A stretch of DNA of 32,500 bases from Sporisorium sorghi (Eukaryota > Basidiomycota > Ustilaginomycetes > Ustilaginales > Ustilaginaceae): contig JALCCG010000178.1 of NCBI GenBank assembly GCA_023212695.1, forward strand, positions 1-32,500. Direction: 5' to 3'. The notes beneath the pieces are model-generated. The model did not search any database. It was not told where the DNA came from and was given only the letters and a program-made list of their open reading frames with translations. Below, in pieces: positions 10,450 to 18,228 of the stretch. Every line of letters begins with the position of its first letter. Positions within the stretch are counted from its first letter, which is position 1. Both the position numbers and the translations under genes were made by a program.

Positions 10450-10664
10450 ACTGCAATCTCGTCACTTTGTATTTGTATCCATCAAACTATCTTTGCATTC
10501 TCACTCTTCACACGCATCCTTGGTACACGGTAAATTATGTACAAAGTTGGATTACAGATTGTCGTCGTTGACAAGATACATGAAGCATCCATAAGTGGAG
10601 TCAAAGTCTTTTCAGATGCAGCAAAGGGTTTGCCCCCATGGATGCAGTAAAGCAGCCGACAAGC

Positions 10665-12743
10665 TCAAGCGCGAGCAGCCACTTCAGGAGCAGTTCCAGG
10701 CGCAGGGGCGGCACGGCGCGAGAACTTCATCCTGGCACCGTCCTTGGGGAAGATGGTGGCAATCACCTCGACCTTTTCGCTGAGCGGCGTCACCTCGTGC
10801 TCCCAGTTCATCAGCACACTCGCCGTACCCAGCACTGCTGTCAGGTGCATGTTGGCGTACTGCTGCCCGATGCAGTTGTGCGGTCCGCTGCCAAACACCA
10901 AGTAGTTCTTGGGGTTCTTCTGCGCCGGGTCCGCCTCGTCCAGCCATCGCTCCGGCTTGAACTCGTCCGGCTTGGGGTATACGGTTTCGTCGTGCAGCGA
11001 GTTCCAAAAGCTCGGAATCACCATGCTACCCTTGGGCACCGTGTAGTTCTTGTCGATGGGGAGCTCCTTGTGGTTGAGGTACGGCACCATGATGACGGGC
11101 GGCTTGATACGCAGAGATTCCTTGACCACGGCCTTGGTGTAGTCCATCTGCTCGATGGCGTCGTAGGTGAGCGGAGCGTTGACGTCGTCGCCACGGATGC
11201 GGTACTGCTCCTCGCGCACCTTTTGCAGGATCTCGGGGCGGTCGGCGACGTGCTGCAAGAGATAGGTGAGACCAGACGACATGGCATCCTGCGAGGCGAA
11301 GAGGAAACTGAGCAGAACCATGCCAATCTCGCGGTCCGAAAAGTCGCGCACCAGCATACGGCGGGTCTCTGCCTCCAAGTCGGCATTCTCCTTCTGCAGG
11401 CGAGCGTCAATCATGGCCTTGATCCAGGCGTCGGTGAGACAGGTGACCTCCTCGCCCTCGGCCATGCGCTTCTTGCTCTCGCGAGCAGTAAGCTCGAACC
11501 ACTTCATGGCCGTCTTTCGCGCCTTGATGGCATTGTAGACCTTGGTGCCTGGGAAGGCAAAGGGGAAGTTGACGAGCTCGAGCGCAACAGTGATGAGCCA
11601 GTAGTTGTCCGAGATTTCCTTTGCGCCTTCATCCGAGATGTAGTTGCCGCAGAAGACGCGGAGCGACGTCTCCATGTTGAGGTCGCGGAACTTCATCATG
11701 TAGGGCTGCGGGTTGGGGTTGGCGTCGGCGAGCCATTCGTCAAAGTAGCGCTTGTAGATGGTCTCCTGGATGCCGAGGTAGATGCCGAGCGCCTTGCGGG
11801 TAAAGAGCGTGTTGAGTCCCTTTCGGTAGTCTACATGGGTCTTGCCGTTGAGGAACACCCTGCAGGAGGAAAAGCGGAAAGAAGAGGTGGGATCTTTGGG
11901 TCAGCTACTGTGTGTCTGTGCGGAAGGGCACCATGTGAGCGGGAGGCTGGCGATATACAATGGAGCAGCTGCAGCGCGTCGGAACGCGTCTGTGCGTGCG
12001 GCTGTGCTTATTGTTCTCTCGGAACGGGATGAATGTCCGAGCGCAGAGTCGCAAATACGTAAATGTGCCTGGCAACTGCACTAGCCTCGTTTTGAGCCCC
12101 ACAATGAGCGCGTCAAGGAGCGCATGCTGTACTAGAAGAAATGAAAACATACCAGTTGTCGGGGCAAAGCACCTTCTTGGCCGAGGCAACAAGGCATGGC
12201 TCGGTGTAGGTGGGGCTGTTGAGGATCTTGCGGGCGTACTCGTTGGACGAGGCGATGACGATGAAGCTGAGGAAGCGGACGCGGATCAGATCGGAAAGAA
12301 AATGAGGTGAAAACATGTTAGTGACCAAAATAGGGTTGGGATCATAGACGGTTTGGTATCTGGACCGAGACCTACATGTTGAAGACGCTAGCCACGCTGA
12401 GAGGACCCGAGTTCCAGCCCTCCTGGTACTTCTCGAGCGAAGGGTTGAGCGAGTCGGCAAACTTGCCGATGACGGGGATGGTCCACTTGGGACCTGGCAG
12501 GTGGGCCTTCTTCTTCTGGTAGTTGTACTGCTCGGCGAGGAGAAGCGTAGCAACGACGGCAAGGACGGCAAAGACGACAGTGGTGCGATCGGCCTCCTGA
12601 AGAGAGGGAATGCGGGTGAGGTCGACGATCGAGAGCAGCTTGCCAAGCGCCGAGTCGGGTCGGATCAAGGGCGTCGACGAGGCCGCAGCAGACGACCTCG
12701 AAAAGTAGAGGCCCTGCTGCCCAGCGTTGAGGATGGAAGCCAT
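10665..12743 (-). CDS. ERG5: Sterol C-22 desaturase, cytochrome P450 CYP61
   Basis: Three exons on the complement (12743-12376, 12266-12153, 11859-10665) encode 558 residues. Erg5 introduces the C22-23 double bond late in ergosterol synthesis at the ER, using haem and P450 reductase. An N-terminal hydrophobic anchor spans about 54-72, followed by the proline hinge HLPGPKWTIPVIGKF. The I-helix has the CYP61-type FLFASQDAMSSG (about 346-357), the ExxR pair is Glu408 and Arg411, and the haem-binding loop FGSGPHNCIG carries the Cys490 ligand. The junctions rebuild CYP61-like text: SVFNIFIVIASS across intron 1 and DNWVFLNGK across intron 2. The upstream flank is unusually long (1.96 kb). Enzyme identity is strong; regulation cannot be read from the sequence. 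Confidence 0.94.
11860..12152 (-). other. ERG5 intron 2, 293 nt
   Basis: On the coding strand the donor is GTATGT and the acceptor CTGCAG, with a CTGAC branch candidate about 45 nt upstream of the acceptor. It is roughly three times longer than the other introns here. It splits the Trp codon of the conserved DNWVFLNGK block. Confidence 0.88.
12267..12375 (-). other. ERG5 intron 1, 109 nt
   Basis: On the coding strand the donor is GTAGGT and the acceptor CCTCAG. The intron carries a CTAAC branch candidate and splits an Ile codon. The frame hits TAG at the donor if it is not spliced, and joining the exons restores the SVFN-IFIVIAS block expected of CYP61. Confidence 0.85.
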
Positions 12744-14108
12744 TACGAGTCGTGACTGAGCCTGTCAGAGGAGCAATTGAAAAGGAGCGTCGTCCGATAC
12801 GATGCTGCGCGGAGGAGACCTTATCGGATGGTGCGAAAACCGAAGGACCTGGAAAGCGGAGGGAAGGAGAGGATGACCAGGGGAAGGTGCGGATGGCAGC
12901 TGAATGTGCAGACAAGATTCAGCGACCGAAGGACGAAGTAGAGGAGAGAGAGGAGCGCGAATGGTGGTGAAAAGTGATGGTGGAAGCGGCAAGAGGCGAC
13001 GAATGGACGAAGGGCCTTGTGGCAAAGCGAGACGAATCAGGGCTTTCTCGCAACTTTGCTCCGAAGGAACCGAAGCTGCTCACTCATTCAGAGGAGAGGA
13101 GATGGGAATGTCTACGCCATGCCGCCGAGGCCAAGCTCAGCGTTTTGTCTCGGCGATATCGACAGAGGGCGAGAAAGAACGGCTTTCTATTCAAACGCGC
13201 CATGACCAAGCCCCGAAAAAAAAAGTCGACAGAGAGAGAAAATGAAAATGAAGAAGAGTGCAGATCCCGAGTGGAGGAAGAAAAATTTGGCACCAGCCAA
13301 CTCAGAGTTCTGATTTGGTTTGTCAACGGTCCACCCGAAAGGGAAAAAAGAAGGGTCGCAGGTCCGCAGGTCGTGGTTGGTCGGAAGTCGAAGGGTGTGG
13401 GACCGACCGCATTCTCAGGCTCGAGGGGAGGAGAAGGCAAGGAGGCAAGAGAGCAGCAATCGCAAGCAAGCGAGAGCTCGCAACGTGCTTGCAGGCGGAA
13501 GCGAGCTTCCGACGCATCCTGAAAACCGAGCATCTCTCTCACTCGCTCCTCGAGATGTGGCTGCAAATCACTCTCTGCCTCTCTCTCTCTCTGCCTTTCG
13601 GGTGGTCCCTCTCCGCACCGCAGCGCATCACTTCAAAACGGTGGGAAGCAGCATAAAGTTCGAAGCTTCGTCGTTTCTTTGGCAGCCAATTTGAGTTAGA
13701 GTTCACCTCGATCTGAACTCCTATCCCTCTCTTGCGTTGCCCACTTGGCGTGAGAACAGACCAGAAAAAAAAAATGACATGCGGGTTGATAGGAAAAAGA
13801 TCGACGCCTTTTTTTTCATCTTGGCATGTGGGAAGCTGACCAAATTTTTCGAGAGGGCAACATGACTGGCCGGCTACGGTAGAGTTTTGGAAAGACACGC
13901 GCTCGTCGCGACTTCCCCCACGCAGAGACACACACGGTTTCTCCGCTGGTTGAGGAAGGAAAAAAATAAAATAAAAAATCTGCATGACCGCCCAGCAAGT
14001 CTGAGCGTCGTTTTCGCGCCGAGGATGCTCTTCTTCTCGCCGCGTGCCAAAAATCAGACCACATTCGACATCCACGCTTCGCAGCTGCGAGGGCAAGGTT
14101 CACGTCAG

Positions 14109-14110
<2 letters not shown>

Positions 14111-14149
<39 letters not shown>
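14111..14149. repeat. Poly(dA) homopolymer, 39 nt
   Basis: An uninterrupted run of 39 A residues lies about 555 nt upstream of the 2OG-oxygenase start codon. I looked for target-site duplications and an element body that would make it a retroposon tail and found none. It is most simply a dA:dT tract like those at 96-128 and 25801-25822. Confidence 0.95.
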
Positions 14150-14151
<2 letters not shown>

Positions 14152-14589
14152 CTGTACAGTAGCAGACAACAGCGCGCGCTCTAACAATAAAAAACGCAGC
14201 GTGTCACATCGGGAGCTATCTGGAGCGCATCGGGAAGTCTGTCGTCTTTCTGGTGGCCCCACCGCTCCTTTTCGCTCGGCCAAACCGACACTCACACTCC
14301 AGTATAAGGTTTGATGGCTTCATGTGACTTTACAGAGGAGCAGCGGTTGACCGAGGAAAGTGATGCGCACGCCTCGTTGTCGGCGCAGTGGCACAATCCT
14401 GCTGCGCATCTTCTGCAGGACGCATAGCGACTGCATTTCCTTCCCTTCTCCTCGTTTCCTTCTCTTCATTGCCATCTTCCATCATTCCAAACCAGAACAG
14501 CTCCAACGCCCGCCCCATCCACCTCAGAACGCGAGCCTAATCCAGCTCAGACCACGACGCTCCACAAACCCTCTCTCACTTTGACGACG

Positions 14590-14685
14590 ATGTACCGACA
14601 AGCAAGTACACCCTTGAGCGAAACCAAGCGGCAGATGCGCGAGGACCTCGCATTCAGCCGCACGAGCACCGAGAACGAAACGTAG
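14590..14685 (+). other. Upstream ORF, 31 codons, in frame with the 2OG-oxygenase gene
   Basis: An ATG at 14590, with A at position -3, opens a 31-codon frame ending in TAG at 14683. It lies after a CT-rich leader-like stretch and 18 nt before the main ATG at 14704, which has a poorer context (C at -3). The two frames are the same, so only the TAG separates them. It may be a regulatory uORF, an N-terminal extension reached by stop readthrough, or a true start broken by a sequence error. The peptide is hydrophilic and matches nothing I know. Confidence 0.45.
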
Positions 14686-14703
14686 AACGTTCAGAAGCAA
14701 CCA

Positions 14704-15876
14704 ATGCCCACTGTTTATCCTCGACCACCATATCCACTGGCACCTGATCTCATCATCCATGGTGTTGCAGTGGTGCCCACCGTCAACATGGGCCCGGTCT
14801 TATACCGTCGAACGATCGCCCTCAATGACTGTACTGGTCTTGGAAGGGGACCAGGAGAGACAGTCCTGCAGCGCTTCGTCCCAACTTCGCGAGAACAGAA
14901 GCGCCAGATGGAGGAGACAGCCGCAGAGGGTAGACGACTTCTCGACGCCGTGCATGCTAAAGCCTGCCCCGAGTATGGCTGCAGCCACACCATCGGCGAT
15001 GACGAGGAAGTAAGAAAACAGTACGAATTTGGTGGCATCTACCACACGGGAGAGCCCTACCTGAGCCAACAAACGGCTCAGGACTACGACAACAAGAGCA
15101 ACCGCGTGAACAAGAGGGGTCGATCGGCCGTCGCCGACTTCAGCGATTGGCTGCTCGACTACACCGACCGTTTTGTTCGGCCGCTCATCGAAGACCCGGT
15201 CCTGAAGGGCAACTTTCGTTCGCAGTTACTCGAGCGCATCAACGATCACTTTCCCTGGGCAGACAAGCAGACGCCAGGGCTGAGCGAGATCTGCCAGCCA
15301 TTCTACTCGACATTCACGCCTGCAAAAGGCTTCGACACACCTGCCGAGCACACCGACGGCGACAACCGCCAGCAGGCAAGCCCGTCAACCTTGCTCAACT
15401 TTGGCCAGCGAGCGCGCCTCGAGCTCACCGAGTACAACTGCGCCATCGAGCTGAAGCCGTTCGACATCGTGTTCTATGCCGCCGGCAAGCTCAAGGTCAA
15501 GTCGGTAAAGCACCCGGAAGACTGGGAAGCCGGGACCGACGCCGGAGAGCGATGGTCGGTGTTGCTGTACTTCTTGCAGGCGTACCAGCGGCGTCAGCTG
15601 CCCAGCGATGACATCCTTGCTATGGTGCGAGAGAGGAAGAGGAAGCGTGCCGATCCGGACAGCAGCTCGAGCATCAAGCGAGAGGAGGACGACGAGGACT
15701 CGGGCGGTGCAGGCAGCAGCAGCAGCAGCAACAGCAGCCACGACAATGTTGGTGGAGCCGGAGGAGGCCAGCATGCCAGTGTGGCCAGTGCAGGTCGAGC
15801 AAGAGGCCGAGGAAGAGGAGGGGTTCGACCGAGAGGAAGGGGACGAGGACGGGGGCGTGGAAGGGCAAGGGCTTGA
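14704..15876 (+). CDS. Putative 2-oxoglutarate/Fe(II) oxygenase with RG-rich tail
   Basis: A single-exon gene encodes 390 residues that I do not recognise by name. Residues about 195-292 read like a double-stranded beta-helix oxygenase core. The metal triad would be His216-x-Asp218 (AEHTDGDN) and His270 (SVKHPED), with Arg283 (GERWSVLLYF) 13 residues later as the 2-oxoglutarate carboxylate anchor. STLLNFG and LKPFDIVFYAAG supply the intervening strands. The compact spacing of about 52 residues between Asp218 and the distal His resembles JBP and fungal TET/JBP-like enzymes, which oxidise thymine or 5-methylcytosine, but it does not prove that substrate. The last 80 residues have a Lys/Arg cluster (ERKRKRAD), an acidic Ser/Gly linker and a repetitive RG tail (about 364-390) of a kind that binds nucleic acid. 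It converges on GPI14 with 145 bp between stops. Fold assignment is moderate and substrate unknown. Confidence 0.7.
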   Translation: MPTVYPRPPYPLAPDLIIHGVAVVPTVNMGPVLYRRTIALNDCTGLGRGPGETVLQRFVPTSREQKRQMEETAAEGRRLLDAVHAKACPEYGCSHTIGDDEEVRKQYEFGGIYHTGEPYLSQQTAQDYDNKSNRVNKRGRSAVADFSDWLLDYTDRFVRPLIEDPVLKGNFRSQLLERINDHFPWADKQTPGLSEICQPFYSTFTPAKGFDTPAEHTDGDNRQQASPSTLLNFGQRARLELTEYNCAIELKPFDIVFYAAGKLKVKSVKHPEDWEAGTDAGERWSVLLYFLQAYQRRQLPSDDILAMVRERKRKRADPDSSSSIKREEDDEDSGGAGSSSSSNSSHDNVGGAGGGQHASVASAGRARGRGRGGVRPRGRGRGRGRGRARA

Positions 15877-16021
15877 GGAGGTGCGAAGCTGTCAGCGCCA
15901 ACCGCTCAGCACGATGAAGACGGGGAGCCTCCGCGGAAGGGGCGGATCACTGTCGAGAAGTCATGATCACGGCAAGCTTCATCGGATTCGATGTTGTAGT
16001 TGTAGCATTACAAAATGATCA

Positions 16022-17856
16022 TCATTGCGACTTGTTGGTCTTCACGAACCCTCGATTGCGCGCCTGAAGACCGTGCTTCTGCACATCCACCCTGTACCTC
16101 GACCAGGACGACAAGAACCACACCAACAGCGCGGCGTGAACGACGACGAGCACGAGCCCGGACGCCCACACCCTAGCAAAGACCTGCTTGGCCTCGAACT
16201 CGAGTTGATACGCCTGCGAGAGCCACAGCGCCTGCGCACCCACCCACGCGGCCAGCGCGACGCCCGTCTCGACCTTGCCCGCCTTGAGACTGGGCCAAAC
16301 GAGGGGTAGAAGCCAGAGGAACCACAAAAAGTACTGGCTGGTGCAGACCTTGTTGAAGGCGACAAAGGCGATGGTCTGCGCGGTCATGGCGGCGACGACG
16401 TCGCGCTTGCCGAGGTGGTAGCCGAGCACGGTGACGACGAGCAGCTGCGGGAGGAACGAGAGCAGCGGCGAGGCGAGGATGCGCGCCTCGAGCGATGTAG
16501 CTGAAACGTGCGGGGTGAAGAGCGAGAGGTAGGTGGCGAGGAAGTACGGGCTGAAGTTGTGGCGGTGGTCGGCGCGGTGGAGGTGGTAGAGGAACGTGTG
16601 CTCAATGAACGGCGATCCCCATCTGTGTGTGTGTGTGCGTGTAGCGAACAAATGGTGAAAGGGAAGAGACGCGTTAGTGGACAGAAGGATGGAACGTCGC
16701 GTGGGGTGGTGGCGGAGAAGACTTACATCAACCAGGCGACAGTGTTCGCGGCCATGAAAGCGTAGAAGGCGACAAAGCCGAATTGCAGGCCAGCTGCATG
16801 CTTTGTCCAGAGACTGAGCGTGGCGCGTCGCTCGGGTGAGTATGCTGACACGGTGGAGCGATGCAAGTGAGCGAGAACGGGCGCGGTGTAGATGACGGGA
16901 AAAAGCTTGAGGTGCGTTGCCAGGCCGAGCAGGATGGGAGCCATGTAGGCCTCGAGCGACCAGTCGAGTACGTTGAAGGCGCTCTCTGGTGGAAGGGCTG
17001 TGTAAATAGGGCCTTCTTCTTGAGTCTGGTCTGCGGGTGCTGGAGCCTTGTCCTTGGTCTGGTCGACGCCGTTGTCGGTGTGCTGCGCAGAGAATGCGGG
17101 CAGATACTTGGCGTGCATGCCCAGAGGCGCTTCTGGGTTGGCTTTAAGGAAAAAGTTGAGGAAGGAAAGGACAAGCAGCCCGACAAGTGCTTCTGACGAG
17201 CCGCGTGTCGAGATCTGCGCAACCATAGGATTGAGGATCCACAGCAAGCCAGGAAGGTGGACGTAGATGCCAGCCGAAGTGCCTTGTGGACGGCGGCCAT
17301 CGAGGATGAGCCACATGAAGACGGCACAGAGCAGATCCGAAGCGGCAAAAATGTACTTCCCAAAGTTGGTCCAGCCGAACAAGTGGATAGGCGATAAAAT
17401 CGCTGCTAGGAAGGGAGTGTATCTGTACGTCGGCCTAGCATACGGATCGCCAAGGGTGGCCACGAGATCGAAAGCCGACTTGGCGAACTGATAGCATCGC
17501 TTTGCCCAGAAGTACATGGCGTCCGAGTCGTCCGGCTTGAGCCCATCGGCTGGTGTGTGCGTGTTGGGGTCATTCAAGAGGAGGAAGCGCGCAGCGGCGG
17601 GAAGGATGCCTCTTGCGCAGTGTACATCGGTGCGGTCAAGAAGGTCGGCGTCGGACTCGTACTCGGGATGTTCGACGGTATGCGACAGGGGACATGCGTC
17701 GACGAGGAGCTTGGCAGCATCGGAGAAGACGAGGTAGTCGACATCGGTATAGGGCAAAGTATGCGTGGCGTCCTGGTGTTGACCCCAGATGAGAAGACCG
17801 GCTCGAAGAAGGAGGCCAGCGACGATGTAGACTATGGACCAGAGAGACGCCTTCAT
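16022..17856 (-). CDS. GPI14: GPI mannosyltransferase I catalytic subunit (PIG-M/Gpi14)
   Basis: Two exons on the complement (17856-16727 and 16622-16022) encode 576 residues. The enzyme adds the first alpha-1,4-mannose to GlcN-acyl-PI from dolichol-phosphate-mannose in the ER lumen, during GPI-anchor synthesis. It is a multi-pass membrane protein. An N-terminal hydrophobic segment (about 5-24) is followed by the luminal DxD-type motif YTDVDY with Asp38 and Asp40, then YRYTPFLAAIL and HLKLFPVIYTAP. Exon 2 has the PIG-M signature HNFSPYF. Compared with shorter homologues there is a hydrophilic insert with QTKDKAPAPADQTQEEG (about 265-285). The splice junction forms an Ile codon in LMWG-type text at AWLI-WGSPFIEHT. 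It diverges from SelO over 372 bp. Family assignment is strong. Confidence 0.93.
16623..16725 (-). other. GPI14 intron, 103 nt, with CA repeat at the acceptor
   Basis: On the coding strand the donor is GTAAGT. A clear CTAAC branch site (complement of 16673-16677) lies about 50 nt before the acceptor. The last 15 or so bases are a CA microsatellite running directly into CAG, in place of a normal pyrimidine tract. Splicing keeps the PIG-M frame. Confidence 0.9.
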
Positions 17857-18228
17857 GGTTCCGAGTGCGTGCTACGAGTTGATAGCGAGATTGTGGTGGT
17901 GACAAGGTGAGATGACGCTCTTCACTTGGTTGCTAACTTAACCAACACTTGGAGCTCGATTGGCAGATGGAAAGAGAAGAAGCGGAAATAGAGCTCTTCT
18001 GCATGCGGATTTCAAAGATGTGTACAATCAAAATCGACGCGTTCTGCGTGCGGGGAAAGCCGTGCGTTGCGGGAATCGGGAATTTTTCGAGTTGGTTTAC
18101 TCGAGTCTAGACACAATCTAACAAATTTAAGATTTCCGCGGCCCGCGCTCGGAGAGCACGTCTTTCGAACGCTTTCTCACGCCGATTTCTGAGATTCGGC
18201 CTCCACAGAACAAAGTGACAAGTGACTG
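17857..18228. promoter_or_regulatory. Divergent upstream region between GPI14 and SelO
   Basis: This 372-bp region should contain both promoters. The segment nearest SelO (about 18080-18150) includes an AT-richer patch. A 6-bp inverted repeat TTGGTT/AACCAA sits at 17926-17945. No ORF or RNA gene is supported, and I see no motif I can assign to a named factor. Confidence 0.45.

Larger units (their letters stand above)
12744..14703. promoter_or_regulatory. Long divergent region between ERG5 and the 2OG-oxygenase gene
   Basis: This is the longest gene-free stretch, at 1.96 kb. The part nearest ERG5 (about 12750-13540) is strongly purine-rich on the + strand, so the ERG5 strand is pyrimidine-rich. 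A CT microsatellite lies near 13571-13592 and a 39-nt A homopolymer at 14111-14149. A CT-rich leader-like segment (about 14440-14580) precedes a short upstream ORF (14590-14685). Overlapping open frames of 110-185 codons on both strands (for example 12974-13522 + and 13539-14096 -) are compositionally biased and unlike known families, so I do not call them genes. Confidence 0.5.

Noticed and set aside
10638..12032. A 464-codon + strand open frame antisense to ERG5
   Set aside because: It is fully explained as a shadow of ERG5 codon use and extends across a well-supported ERG5 intron.
12960..12985. A sterol regulatory element upstream of ERG5
   Set aside because: A TCACCAC string occurs on the ERG5 strand, but it lacks the full SRE consensus and is too short to claim.
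12904..13656. Overlapping + strand open frames upstream of ERG5
   Set aside because: They are low complexity (Lys, Glu, Arg, Ser), overlap one another in different frames and show no recognisable domain; purine-rich DNA explains the lack of stops.
14111..14149. The A39 run as the tail of a retroposed element
   Set aside because: I found no flanking target-site duplication and no element body upstream.
13539..14295. Two - strand open frames of 185 and 159 codons
   Set aside because: One reads through the A39 tract as polyphenylalanine and neither has family features.
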